Source of the DNA: an uncultured Treponema sp.
GTDB taxonomy: Bacteria; Spirochaetota; Spirochaetia; Treponematales; Treponemataceae
NCBI RefSeq assembly: GCF_946187725.1
Contig: NZ_CAMHSK010000001.1
Location: 161,608 to 225,607 of the forward strand
Direction of reading: 5' to 3'
Length of the DNA: 64,000 bases
Of the stretch, positions 35,407 through 44,412 are shown one piece after another. The notes below the pieces were generated by a model. The model was not told the DNA's origin. It saw only the letters and a list, made by a program, of their open reading frames with translations, and did not search any database. Position 1 is the stretch's first letter. Every line of letters starts with the position of its first letter. Position numbers and translations under genes: made by a program.

Positions 35407-36354
35407 GTGGTTTCTATTTCTGATTTCCTCCGAATCTCAAAAATTGACTCCTGCAAGCATCTTAGTACAGGAATGAGGTATTCAGACTATATAAAATGGG
35501 CTGGATTCTATCTTCCTCCTTATTCAAATTTTGATATTAAGAGCATAGGCACTGATAAATCTTTTGGCTTTTGGCCGGAATTTTTTGATTACACTCATAC
35601 ACGCGTTGGAACGGCACATGATTTGCTTCTTTTGTTCTGCCATTCGATTTCAGAGAGCGTTTGTGAGAATGTAAAAGTTTTGAACGGCACCGTAAATGTA
35701 AATTTCATTTCAAAATGCAGGAATGCCACTGAATTTGTTGATGTCGTAAAAAATGCCGCTGAAAAATATTCAAAGCAGATTCAAATTAACCCTTTCCTTG
35801 GAATCAACACTGACAAAGAAAACAATATTACGCTTGCCACAATGCTTTTGGAAAGTGGTGTTTTTAAAGGAATTGAGCTTTACGGAAGTTCATTCGCGGA
35901 TAATCCTGAAAAATTTCTGGGAATTTTCAATACTGCCCGAAAAATGAATTTGAAATCGCGAATTTCATGTCTGGGGTGCAGGACTTTGAAGACTCATGAA
36001 GAAATTTTTGAGCTTATGCAGAATCTTCATCCGACGCATCTTTTGAATCCGAACATCGCCTTTAATTATGATGACTTGGAAGAGTTCAAAAGTGGGAAAA
36101 TTTTCCCAGAAATTATCAGTTTTTCAAAAGACAATAATATTCATGTCGAGTTCAGCCCTGCGCCGATTCTTTCCGTATCAGAAGAAAAAGCAAAACTTAT
36201 TCGTGAAGTGGCCGAAAATGACATTCCGTTTTCATTGTGCACGGAAGATTTGCTTTTCCTGAACAAGTCAATTTCTGAATTTGCCGTCGATTTGTGCAAT
36301 GCAGGCATTTTCAGCAAAGACGAGATGGTTAAGATAATTAGCAATGAGCAGTGA
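35407..36354 (+). CDS. Degenerate adenosine-deaminase paralogue, probably non-catalytic
   Basis: 315 residues. The second half can be laid on the adjacent deaminase: SCLGCRTLKTHEEIFELM sits where HAGED and its helix should be, HLLNPNIAF replaces ERIGHGI, NIHVEFSPAPILS replaces PVEVAPTSN, and LCTEDLLFLN replaces ATDDPIFFG. The metal-binding His and the catalytic pair are lost, although the closing ELLDEYWNLY / FSKADLKKVI-like helices remain (GIFSKDEMVKII). The start is GTG 35407 with AAGGAAG upstream. It may regulate or partner with the active enzyme. Its last codons are part of a dispersed GCAATGAGCAGTGAG repeat. Confidence 0.75.
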   Translation: MVSISDFLRISKIDSCKHLSTGMRYSDYIKWAGFYLPPYSNFDIKSIGTDKSFGFWPEFFDYTHTRVGTAHDLLLLFCHSISESVCENVKVLNGTVNVNFISKCRNATEFVDVVKNAAEKYSKQIQINPFLGINTDKENNITLATMLLESGVFKGIELYGSSFADNPEKFLGIFNTARKMNLKSRISCLGCRTLKTHEEIFELMQNLHPTHLLNPNIAFNYDDLEEFKSGKIFPEIISFSKDNNIHVEFSPAPILSVSEEKAKLIREVAENDIPFSLCTEDLLFLNKSISEFAVDLCNAGIFSKDEMVKIISNEQ

Positions 36355-36447
36355 GAAGTTAGCAATTTTTAGGGGGAAAGCCTTCCCCCTGGTTCGCACT
36401 TCGTTGCTCACACACCCCCATCTACAGGTGCTTTGCCCCCGTACCCC
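36338..36447. repeat. Repeat-filled gap between converging genes
   Basis: It starts with AATTAGCAATGAGCAGTGAG, read as the end of the preceding gene. It continues with a AGGGGGAA/TTCCCCCT hairpin (about 36371-36390) and C-rich CACCCCC, GCCCCCGTACCCCCT blocks that abut the mnmG stop. It looks like two repeat families fused; a terminator role is likely. Confidence 0.55.
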
Positions 36448-38505
36448 CTATTTCAAGTACACCATTAATAACATGATGTCCGAATTTCGGATGCCTGAGA
36501 TTCGGCTGGCTTGGCCTAGCGTGAGTGGGCGGACGGCTTCTAGCTTTTGGCGGCTTTCGCCTGAGAGTGCCGGGATTTTTCCGTAATCAAAATCGGCAGG
36601 GATGTGAAAGTGCTCCATTTTGTGCATTTTTGCGACTCGTGCGTCTTGCTTTTCGATGTAATATTTGTATTTTGCGTCTTCCTGCGCGATTTCCCACACG
36701 ATTGCAGGGAAGCCAGGGTTTTCAGCATCTGCTTTTTTGAGCAAAATTTCTGTCGCTTCTTCAACCTGCTGATATTTGAGTTTTGTCGCTTCGAACTGAG
36801 CTTCTGTTTTGATTCCGACCTTAAATGCTTTTTCGGCAAGGCGGCGGTCGGCTGTGTCGTGGCGGAGCTTTAAGCGGTATTCTGCGCGTGCCGTGAACAT
36901 TCGGTACGGCTCTTTTGTTCCGAGCGTGACCAAATCATCAATCAAAACACCGATATATGCTTCATCGCGGCCAAGAATTAATGGCTCGTATTCAGGAATT
37001 TTGTGGAAATTTTCATTTCCTTGCTGTTTCTGGAAATCTTCAAGAAGTGAGTTGACTGCATGGGTTTCTTTCTCTGAAATTTCTGCAAAATGCTTGATTT
37101 CTTCGAGCGTAAAATGCGATTTGAAAGCGAATGCGTTTGGTTCTGCGCTGGCCGGAACCTGACCAAGCCCTGATTTTGCCATGCACAAGCCACCACACAA
37201 TTCTTTGTGACTTCGTGCGTAAAGGGCGGCGTTGATTCCTGCGACTAAGCCCTGACCTGCGGCTTCTTCGTAGCCTGAAGTGCCGTTAATCTGACCTGCG
37301 TTGAAAAGGCCTGCGACTCGTTTTGTTTCCAAAGACGGGAAAAGCTGGGTCGGCTCAACATAATCGTATTCAACGGCATAGCCTGGGCGAGCTACATGGC
37401 AGTTTTCAAAGCCCGGCAAAGTGCGCAAAAAAGCGTCCTGAACTTCTTCGGGCAGGCTTGATGAAAGACCGTTGAGATAAATTTCATCGGTTGCAAGACT
37501 TTCTGGCTCAACAAAAAGCTGATGTCGTTCTCGCTCGGCAAATCGCATTACTTTGTCTTCGATTGAAGGGCAGTAGCGTGGGCCGATTCCGTGAATTTTG
37601 CCAGAATAGAGTGGGGAGCGGCCGATATTTTCACGGATAATTTCATGAGTTTTTGCGTTCGTGTAGACCAGATGGCATGGAACCTGCGGACGGGTAACTT
37701 CTTCGTTTTCAAAAGAGAATGGAACGATTGTGTCGTCTCCCGCTTGAATTTCAAGACTTGAGAAATCAATTGTGTGCTTTAAGATTCGTGGCGGAGTTCC
37801 TGTCTTCAATCGGCCTGTCGTGAATCCAAGGCGGTTGAGTGACTGAGTGAGACCAAAAGCTGCCTGCTCGCCGATTCGGCCACAAGGAGCATCGTATTCG
37901 CCAATAAAAATGCGTCCGCCCAAAAAAGTGCCTGTCGTGAGAACAACTGAGCGCACTGGAATCAATCTTCCGCGCTCCGTTACGACGGCTGTGATTTTCT
38001 GTCTTTTGCCAGATTTTGCGGCCGCGGTCAAAACATCTTTTTCTGTAAATTCACCCGGAATCTGACCGCTCTGTGTGCTTTCGGCTGGTGGAAGCTGAGT
38101 TTCACTTTCTGTTGTGAGCAAATCCACAACGGTGTCCATGAGCGTAAAAAGATTCGGTGTAGTTTCGACAGTCTGGCGGGCAAGGCTAGAATAAAGAAGT
38201 TTGTCGGCCTGACTTCGTGGTGACTGAACTGCCGGTCCGCGGCTTTTGTTCAGCATACGGAACTGAATCATTGATTTATCGATGAGCTTACCCATTTCGC
38301 CGCCGAGGGCATCAATTTCGCGCACGATGTTGCCTTTTGCGATGCCACCGATTGAAGGATTGCAGCTCATTCGTGAGATGGAGTCGATAGTCTGTGTGAT
38401 TAAAACAGTTTTGAGCCCCATTCGTGCCGAAGCAAGAGCCGCCTCAATTCCAGCATGACCACCGCCAACGACAGCTACATCATAAAAATCATAAAATCCA
38501 GCCAT
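36448..38505 (-). CDS. mnmG: tRNA uridine 5-carboxymethylaminomethyl modification enzyme
   Basis: FAD enzyme (GidA) that, with MnmE, modifies U34 of certain tRNAs; 685 residues. The dinucleotide-binding GGGHAGIEAA lies at the N-terminus, and SCNPSIGGIAKGNIVREIDA, DTPCGRIGEQ-like and TARAEYRLKLRHDTADRRL are signature blocks. An insert near residues 145-175 (TESETQLPPAESTQSG) lengthens it over the usual 620-630. A TATAAT (38515-38520) ends 9 nt before ATG 38505 with no ribosome-binding site. mnmE is not in the window. Confidence 0.95.
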   Translation of the reverse strand: MAGFYDFYDVAVVGGGHAGIEAALASARMGLKTVLITQTIDSISRMSCNPSIGGIAKGNIVREIDALGGEMGKLIDKSMIQFRMLNKSRGPAVQSPRSQADKLLYSSLARQTVETTPNLFTLMDTVVDLLTTESETQLPPAESTQSGQIPGEFTEKDVLTAAAKSGKRQKITAVVTERGRLIPVRSVVLTTGTFLGGRIFIGEYDAPCGRIGEQAAFGLTQSLNRLGFTTGRLKTGTPPRILKHTIDFSSLEIQAGDDTIVPFSFENEEVTRPQVPCHLVYTNAKTHEIIRENIGRSPLYSGKIHGIGPRYCPSIEDKVMRFAERERHQLFVEPESLATDEIYLNGLSSSLPEEVQDAFLRTLPGFENCHVARPGYAVEYDYVEPTQLFPSLETKRVAGLFNAGQINGTSGYEEAAGQGLVAGINAALYARSHKELCGGLCMAKSGLGQVPASAEPNAFAFKSHFTLEEIKHFAEISEKETHAVNSLLEDFQKQQGNENFHKIPEYEPLILGRDEAYIGVLIDDLVTLGTKEPYRMFTARAEYRLKLRHDTADRRLAEKAFKVGIKTEAQFEATKLKYQQVEEATEILLKKADAENPGFPAIVWEIAQEDAKYKYYIEKQDARVAKMHKMEHFHIPADFDYGKIPALSGESRQKLEAVRPLTLGQASRISGIRNSDIMLLMVYLK

Positions 38506-38514
38506 AGTGCTAAG

Positions 38515-38549
38515 ATTATAGTGATTTTTCTCACTCTTTTCTATATAAT
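38515..38549. promoter_or_regulatory. Divergent -10 elements of mnmG and the SH3 lipoprotein gene
   Basis: Minus-strand TATAAT (38515-38520) serves mnmG and plus-strand TATAAT (38544-38549) serves the lipoprotein gene. Each ends 9 nt before its ATG, giving leaders of at most a few bases. Confidence 0.5.
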
Positions 38550-38558
38550 TACAATACT

Positions 38559-39944
38559 ATGTCTTTACGAAAACTTTTCCTTTTGATTTCAGCTTTCATT
38601 TTGATGGGGCTTTTTTCATCTTGTGGCAAAAATCTTGGTTACAGCGTGCTTTTGTGGAGCAATGCGGAACATGAACTTAAAGACGGTACGATTTTGAAGG
38701 TACACATTAAGTCGAATATCTCTCAGGTTTATGTAGTTTCAATTCCTGGTGTAAAGGAGAATTTTGAGGTTCCTCTATGGCAGCTTACTGAACCTGAAAG
38801 CAAATCAAAGGCCCTTAAACAGCAGAAGCGTTTTTCTGAATTTGAACACACTTATGCTTCAGTAAAACTTGACGGTCTTCCTATTCGTGCGGACGCGGTG
38901 AACACTTCGAAACAGGTTTATCGTCTTCGTGAGGGCGAAATCATCCGCTGTCTGTATCGTGGGGCTGGAGCGGCTGTAACGAATGGAAAGGGTAACATGA
39001 GCGGTGAATGGCTCAGGGTTTTAACTGAGTCTGGCACTTACGGATGGTGTTTTTCTCACAATCTTGATGTTTTTACGACTGAAGATTTTGATGTTTCTCT
39101 GGCAAAAAAAGATTCTGGTGCTAAAACTGAAGATTTGAAGGGTGAAAACAACGGCGACAAGGCAATTATTCAGAGCTTGATTGCAAAAAAATGGTACCCT
39201 GAAAGCTTTAAGAACATGATTAAGGTCGGAAGAATTGACATTAACCGAATGAATCCTGTTTACGGATTTTCGTTCGGAATTCCAGGATTAAGCGGTGATG
39301 GTACTGTAATCGAAAACGCAGATTCTGGCTTTGCGGGAACGGCTGTTTTGAATACGGAAAATGCTGGCGGTTCATGGACTTATACGGACATCGTTAAAAA
39401 GGCCGAAAAGGAATATGAATTTGCGGGCAGCAATCTTAAAATGACGATTCGTGGTGCAAATTCCGACACGATGATTCTTCAGTACATCGAAAAGGGGCGC
39501 CCAAAGAATGAAACTCTGGTTGCTTTGGCTGAAGATATTGATTCCCTGCTTGAAAATGAGCTTGCAAGGCGGCAGAGTGAATTAAAGCGAATTGCCGAGG
39601 CTGGCCCTGTCTTCAAGAGCTCGAATTACGGCACAATCAAATTCAATAACGAAAATTCGGTTACATGGAGCAATTACAAGCTTTTGCAGCCGAACATCAT
39701 CGCAAGCAAGGCAATTGGCTCTGTTACTGTCACGCTTGATTACTTCATTTCAAATTCGCTCAAATCTTCTTATGACGGCGTGATTACAATGCACTTCACC
39801 GGCATGGAAGACGGCGTTAACTTTCTGTACAAACTCACAGAAACAGGCCTTCGCCTCGAAGATGCAACACACGCCCCAATTAAAGATGGCGTCGTCACAG
39901 CAAGAAGCGCAAGCCCGATGATTCTATTCTTTGAGAAAAAATAA
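38559..39944 (+). CDS. SH3-domain lipoprotein of unknown function
   Basis: 461 residues. The lipoprotein signal ends in LFSSC (Cys22). A bacterial SH3-like module is seen at about residues 100-165 (LPIRADAVNTSKQVYRLREG, GEWLRVLTESGTYGWCFSHN), typical of wall- or envelope-binding proteins. The remainder is beta-rich without a recognised motif. No ribosome-binding site precedes ATG 38559. It is followed by a strong terminator. Confidence 0.8.
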   Translation: MSLRKLFLLISAFILMGLFSSCGKNLGYSVLLWSNAEHELKDGTILKVHIKSNISQVYVVSIPGVKENFEVPLWQLTEPESKSKALKQQKRFSEFEHTYASVKLDGLPIRADAVNTSKQVYRLREGEIIRCLYRGAGAAVTNGKGNMSGEWLRVLTESGTYGWCFSHNLDVFTTEDFDVSLAKKDSGAKTEDLKGENNGDKAIIQSLIAKKWYPESFKNMIKVGRIDINRMNPVYGFSFGIPGLSGDGTVIENADSGFAGTAVLNTENAGGSWTYTDIVKKAEKEYEFAGSNLKMTIRGANSDTMILQYIEKGRPKNETLVALAEDIDSLLENELARRQSELKRIAEAGPVFKSSNYGTIKFNNENSVTWSNYKLLQPNIIASKAIGSVTVTLDYFISNSLKSSYDGVITMHFTGMEDGVNFLYKLTETGLRLEDATHAPIKDGVVTARSASPMILFFEKK

Positions 39945-39967
39945 GCGTTCAAAAAGGCAGTGTATGC

Positions 39968-39997
39968 AAAAAAAGCACCTTTCGAGGTGCTTTTTTT
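39968..39997 (+). terminator. Rho-independent terminator after the SH3 lipoprotein gene
   Basis: AAAAAAAGCACCT (39968-39980), loop TTCG, AGGTGC and seven T. The A run before the stem makes it usable from both strands. Confidence 0.9.
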
Positions 39998-40000
39998 ATG

Positions 40001-40084
40001 CGTAAGGGATAGTAGCCGCTTGTTCGCGAAGCGAATGGAGCGACAGCGGAACGGCGGAAAGCCCGACGGCGAAGCCGTTACGCC
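40001..40084. repeat. GCGAAGCG...GGAAAGCCCGAC dispersed repeat, copy 1
   Basis: Contains hairpins TTCGC-GAA-GCGAA and CGGC-GAA-GCCG and a GGAAAGCCCGAC block. It shares the order GCGAAGCG, AATGGAGC, GGAAAGCCCGAC with 48649-48735. It fills the gap between the terminator and the metF stop. Confidence 0.65.
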
Positions 40085-40966
40085 CTATTGATTCGTTGCT
40101 TTTATGATTTCGTTTACATTGCTGATTATTGCCTGTGCGATTTCCGGTTTGTTCATCGTGTAGATGTGAATCCCGCGCACGCCATTTGAAATCAAGTCGA
40201 TTATCTGGTCAGTGGCATAGGCGATTCCAGCCTGTTTCATTGCTTCCGGACTGTTTTTGAAACGGTCGCAGATTGCAAGAAGTTTTCGTGGAATGTAAGC
40301 GTTTGACAGGTCTACCATGCGGCTTACCTGATTCGCATTTGTAATCGGCATGATTCCTGCAATAACCGGAACATGAATACCCGCTGACTGCAAACGGTAA
40401 AGGAAAGAATAAAGCATGTCATTGTCGAAGAACATTTGAGTGGTCAAAAAATCTACACCAGCTTCAACTTTATGCTTTAGATTTTCAATATCATTATCAC
40501 GGCTGGAACTTTCTGGATGGCCTTCCGGGTAACATGCACCGCCCACGCAGAAACCTTCTTTTTTGAGCAACGGAACTAAATCAGAAGCGTGCGCAAAGCC
40601 TGATGGAAAGACATTTTCGCCTGTAACGGCATCTTTTGGAAAATCACCTCGAAGGGCGAGAACATTTGAAATATTTTTTTCTTTTAGATTTGAGATTATG
40701 TGATTGAGTGCTTCGCGGGTTGAGCGTACGCAAGTGAGGTGAGCAAGAGCCGCTGTGCCGTGCTTTTCCAATTCTGAAGCGATTTCGGCAGTGTATGTTT
40801 GTGTTGTGCCGCCAGCTCCATAAGTGACGCTTATAAAATCAGGATTGAGTGAAGTAAGCGATATAGCGGTATTTTTTATTGATTCAAGTGCGTCCTGCTT
40901 TTTGGGTGGGAAAACCTCAAAGGAGAGCGAAACTTTCTTTTTATTCAGAATGTCTACGATTTTCAT
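40085..40966 (-). CDS. metF: Methylenetetrahydrofolate reductase
   Basis: Reduces 5,10-methylene-THF to 5-methyl-THF for methionine synthesis; a 293-residue TIM-barrel flavoenzyme. Family features: SLSFEVFPPKK, FISVTYGAGGTTQ, HLTCVRSTREAL, ALRGDFPKDA and FLTTQMFFDND. A TATAAT (40974-40979) ends 7 nt before ATG 40966 and there is no ribosome-binding site or recognisable SAM riboswitch, so a leaderless transcript is predicted. Confidence 0.95.
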   Translation of the reverse strand: MKIVDILNKKKVSLSFEVFPPKKQDALESIKNTAISLTSLNPDFISVTYGAGGTTQTYTAEIASELEKHGTAALAHLTCVRSTREALNHIISNLKEKNISNVLALRGDFPKDAVTGENVFPSGFAHASDLVPLLKKEGFCVGGACYPEGHPESSSRDNDIENLKHKVEAGVDFLTTQMFFDNDMLYSFLYRLQSAGIHVPVIAGIMPITNANQVSRMVDLSNAYIPRKLLAICDRFKNSPEAMKQAGIAYATDQIIDLISNGVRGIHIYTMNKPEIAQAIISNVNEIIKATNQ

Positions 40967-40973
40967 AGGTTGA

Positions 40974-40979
40974 ATTATA
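40974..40979 (-). promoter_or_regulatory. -10 element of metF, predicted leaderless
   Basis: Minus-strand TATAAT, 7 nt from the start codon. Confidence 0.5.
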
Positions 40980-41034
40980 TCGGAAATCGAAAATAGAAAA
41001 AAGTAATTACAGATTTTTTTATGGATTTTGTGCT

Positions 41035-41682
41035 TTAAAAGCTCCAGATTACGCCGATTGTCGGCTGTAAAATGAATTTTCCTGATAAGTCCGTGTTTTC
41101 TGAATTTGTAACTTGTTTTTTACTTCCGTTGATTATTGATTCCGTTTCGATTTCGCTTCGGGCTGTTCCGTCGGCAATCCAGCGGGTGTTCAGATTTGCA
41201 AATAAGCCGATTCGTTCATTGAACCTGTAAATTCCAAAAATGTCTGCACCAAAACTGATTGTTACCAGCGAGAGTGAAGTTTCATCATCTTCATCGGCGA
41301 AAGAATACTGACCCATTTCGACACCGAACATGCCGGTGATTCCGAAAAGTGCTGATTCGGTGTTTACAAAAGAATAGCCTGCACCGAGCGCGATATTCTC
41401 AAATACGCCGCATTCTGTGCTTTCTTTGCTGGAAAGATCATTTGATGCTGCAAGACCGATTGAAATGTTTGCCTTTGCCGTGAAGTCATTTTCGTGCAAA
41501 CCGATGTAAGTTCCTTCGATTCCATAGCCGGTCTGAAAGATGTCTTTTGAGTTAGTTTCGCTGACTCCGATTGATGAAAGCGGAAAACTTACTCCTGCAC
41601 CGATATTGTTTGTCCACTGTTTTGAAAAGGCGCTCCCTGAGAAAATTGCTAATGCGAGAATGCTTATAAAAAATTTCTTCAT
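41035..41682 (-). CDS. Outer-membrane beta-barrel protein candidate
   Basis: 215 residues with a cleavable signal peptide (KKFFISILALAIFSGSAFSK). The mature part alternates polar and hydrophobic residues in beta-strand fashion and ends ...ILQPTIGVIWSF, a terminal Phe as in many barrels. About eight strands would fit an OmpX/OmpW-size barrel. A ribosome-binding site (AGAGAAG) precedes ATG 41682. The function is unknown. Confidence 0.65.
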   Translation of the reverse strand: MKKFFISILALAIFSGSAFSKQWTNNIGAGVSFPLSSIGVSETNSKDIFQTGYGIEGTYIGLHENDFTAKANISIGLAASNDLSSKESTECGVFENIALGAGYSFVNTESALFGITGMFGVEMGQYSFADEDDETSLSLVTISFGADIFGIYRFNERIGLFANLNTRWIADGTARSEIETESIINGSKKQVTNSENTDLSGKFILQPTIGVIWSF

Positions 41683-41715
41683 AAAATCTTCTCTTTATAA
41701 AATTATCGGCTAATT

Positions 41716-42651
41716 TCAGAACAAAAACAACTGCCTGTCCCGAAGACTTTCCTGTTTTGCATAATGAAAAATATCGTCTGGCTTGGATTCGCCGAGCAAA
41801 AATGTGGAATTCGGATTGTGCCTTGCAAAATTCTTTTCGACAAGGCGTTTGTCATAATTCGCATAGCAGTATTTGCACAGATGAGGGCAGGAATTGTAAG
41901 CCCCGATGTCAGTTGTTGGAAGACAGATGCAGTGCTTGCGAAGATTAGATTTTCCAGCTTTGGCGAGAAGATGAATTCCGCTCGCTTTTTCAACAATTTG
42001 ACGGCTGACACAGGCGCCCTGTTCAACACCATACGCTGTTAAGTCGAGTTTTTCGGCGCAGGATTCGATTTTTATGTCATTTTCAAAGCCGATTCGGGAA
42101 AATGACTGCGCGAGGAATTTCTGGTCTTGTTCAGAAACTTCTTTTATGCCGGGGAAATTCTTTTTGGTCTTTTCGTACAAATCGATGAAGCTAATCATGC
42201 AGCGGTCGGTCGTGCCGCGAAGTTTTTCGGCCATCTTTCTGAATGCTTTTATATGGAAGGAAACTGAATATTTTTCGTCCGTGAAGATTGGATCGTAACG
42301 CCAGCAAACCTGGTCTTTTCCTAAGATTTTGCTCATTTCGATGAAGGAATCAAGAACCTGCTCTTTTTCGGGGACATTTGGTTCGACATCTTTTTCATAA
42401 GGCGTGATTGTTACAAAAAAGTAAAGGCCCATTTTCTTTGATTTGAGTTCTTCAAGATGCGGAATCATTGGGGCAGGATTTTTTGTGCAGAAAACGAGGC
42501 AGTCAACGACATCCGGCGTGAGTTTGTATCTTGCAACCTGTTCACTGTAATATGGATTCCGCACATCAACAAAGCCGTCGCGTATTCGATTCAAGAACCA
42601 CTCTGAGTAAAAAGCAGGAATGTCTGTACGCCCGCTCGAAAAAATCAGCAT
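41716..42651 (-). CDS. DUF1848 family protein with Cys cluster
   Basis: 311 residues from ATG 42651 (MLIFSSGRTDIPAFYSEW), the conserved start of the DUF1848 family. The open frame runs to 42675. Conserved pieces are TDIPAFYSEW, FCTKNPAPM, VCWRYDPIF and a C-terminal Cys cluster NSCPHLCKYCYANY (CxxxCxxC), which suggests a radical-SAM-like or other Fe-S site. No function is established. A TATACT (42658-42663) ends 6 nt before the ATG, again predicting a leaderless mRNA. Confidence 0.85.
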   Translation of the reverse strand: MLIFSSGRTDIPAFYSEWFLNRIRDGFVDVRNPYYSEQVARYKLTPDVVDCLVFCTKNPAPMIPHLEELKSKKMGLYFFVTITPYEKDVEPNVPEKEQVLDSFIEMSKILGKDQVCWRYDPIFTDEKYSVSFHIKAFRKMAEKLRGTTDRCMISFIDLYEKTKKNFPGIKEVSEQDQKFLAQSFSRIGFENDIKIESCAEKLDLTAYGVEQGACVSRQIVEKASGIHLLAKAGKSNLRKHCICLPTTDIGAYNSCPHLCKYCYANYDKRLVEKNFARHNPNSTFLLGESKPDDIFHYAKQESLRDRQLFLF

Positions 42652-42717
42652 GAAGACAGTATAGCATAGATTCATTTAAAAAAAGCTTATTTTCTTCAAT
42701 CTGGATTAAAAAATTTA

Positions 42718-42747
42718 TTGAATTTTACTTAATTTTTTTGCTATACT
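42718..42747 (+). promoter_or_regulatory. guaB promoter
   Basis: TTGAAT (42718-42723), 18 bp, TATACT (42742-42747). In contrast to its neighbours it has a normal leader of about 30 nt with AGGAGAAAA before ATG 42785. Confidence 0.55.
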
Positions 42748-42784
42748 CATTCAATTTATTTATTAAAAAAAATAGGAGAAAATC

Positions 42785-44293
42785 ATGGCATTTTACTTTT
42801 CTGAGCCGTCACACACTTTCGGTGAGTATCTTCTGGTTCCGGGCTATTCAAGCAAGGATTGCATTCCTGATAATGTGAGCCTTAGAACACCGCTCGTCAA
42901 ATTCAACAAAAAGGCCGGAGAAGAATCTCCTCTCAGCATGAACATTCCAATGGTTTCTGCCGTAATGCAGGCTGTTTCGGATGATAAAATGGCAATCGCT
43001 CTCGCAAAAGAAGGCGGAATTAGTTTTATCTACGGAAGTCAGTCAATCGAAGACCAGGCAGCAATGATTGCGCGGGTCAAATCTTACAAGGCAGGATTTG
43101 TTACTTCCGATTCAAATGTTCGTCCTGATCAGACTTTGGAAGATGTAATCGCTTTGAGCGAAAAAACTGGTCATTCAACTTGTGCCGTTACTGAAGATGG
43201 AACTGCACACGGAAAACTGGTTGGAATCATCACCTCAAAAGATTTCCGAATCACGCACTGCAAGCCGAATTCAAAAGTTTCTGAATATATGACTCCGCTT
43301 TCTGAAATGGTCACAGGTCAGGAAGGAATCACCCTCAGCGAAGCAAATGAGATTATCTGGAATAAAAAGGTCAATCAGCTTCCTGTCGTTGACAAAAACG
43401 GCAATCTTGTTTCATTGATTTTCCGAAAAGATTACGCAACTCACGAATCTAACCCGCTTGAGCTTCTGGATTCAAAACACCGCTACATCGTTGGTGCCGG
43501 AATCAACACACGCGATTATATGGAACGAGTTCCGGCATTGCTTGAAGCCGGTGCAGATGTTTTCGTTTTGGATTCAAGCGAAGGTTTTTCTTACTGGCAG
43601 GAAAAGGCTCTCAAAGACATCCACGAAAAATTCGGTAAAGATGTAAAAGTCGGTGCAGGAAATGTTGTTGATGCCGAAGGCTTTAACTTCCTTGCAGATG
43701 CTGGTGCTGATTTCATCAAAATCGGTATTGGCGGCGGTTCAATCTGTATCACTCGTGAGCAGAAAGGTATTGGTCGTGGTCAGGCAACTGCTACAATCGA
43801 AGTTGCAAAGGCTCGAGATGAATATTACAAAAAAACAGGAATCTATATTCCAATCTGCTCAGACGGCGGAATCGTTCACGACTATCACATCACGCTCGCA
43901 CTTGCAATGGGCGCGGATTTCGTAATGCTCGGTCGTTACTTTGCCCGATTCGACGAGTCTCCTTCAAACAAACTCGTGGTTAATGGTCAGTATGTCAAAG
44001 AGTACTGGGGCGAAGGCAGCAACAGAGCACGCAACTGGCAGCGATATGACTTGGGCGGCAAAAAATCAATGGCCTTTGAAGAGGGCGTTGATTCTTATGT
44101 TCCTTATGCCGGTCACTTACATGATGGCGTCGGCATGACTTTACGCAAGGTCACTCACACGATGTGTAACTGTGGTGCGCTTTCGATTCCTGAATTGCAG
44201 GAGAAAGCAAAACTTACGCTGGTTTCTTCTGTTTCAATTACGGAAGGCGGCGCACATGATGTTATCGTAAAGAACACAACAATGCAGAGTTAG
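42785..44293 (+). CDS. guaB: IMP dehydrogenase
   Basis: Oxidises IMP to XMP, the committed step to guanine nucleotides; 502 residues. The barrel start [29 protein letters not shown], two CBS modules (about residues 105-225) and the catalytic loop [19 protein letters not shown] with the nucleophile Cys near 321 are present. The mobile flap holds [11 protein letters not shown]. It has a clear ribosome-binding site. The loop and flap sequences differ somewhat from Escherichia coli GuaB but fit a subgroup seen in anaerobes. Confidence 0.95.
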   Translation: MAFYFSEPSHTFGEYLLVPGYSSKDCIPDNVSLRTPLVKFNKKAGEESPLSMNIPMVSAVMQAVSDDKMAIALAKEGGISFIYGSQSIEDQAAMIARVKSYKAGFVTSDSNVRPDQTLEDVIALSEKTGHSTCAVTEDGTAHGKLVGIITSKDFRITHCKPNSKVSEYMTPLSEMVTGQEGITLSEANEIIWNKKVNQLPVVDKNGNLVSLIFRKDYATHESNPLELLDSKHRYIVGAGINTRDYMERVPALLEAGADVFVLDSSEGFSYWQEKALKDIHEKFGKDVKVGAGNVVDAEGFNFLADAGADFIKIGIGGGSICITREQKGIGRGQATATIEVAKARDEYYKKTGIYIPICSDGGIVHDYHITLALAMGADFVMLGRYFARFDESPSNKLVVNGQYVKEYWGEGSNRARNWQRYDLGGKKSMAFEEGVDSYVPYAGHLHDGVGMTLRKVTHTMCNCGALSIPELQEKAKLTLVSSVSITEGGAHDVIVKNTTMQS

Positions 44294-44412
44294 ATTGCTT
44301 CGCGAGTCCTGTCTTTTTTGTCTCTATTCATCAAATTCATGTTTTTTTTCTCCATTTCTTTTTCGGTATTTGACAAATAGAATACTAGAATCAGAAAATG
44401 GAGGAAATTTTC

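Noticed and set aside
40967..41034. SAM or other riboswitch upstream of metF
   Set aside because: The -10 is only 7 nt from the ATG, leaving no leader for a riboswitch.
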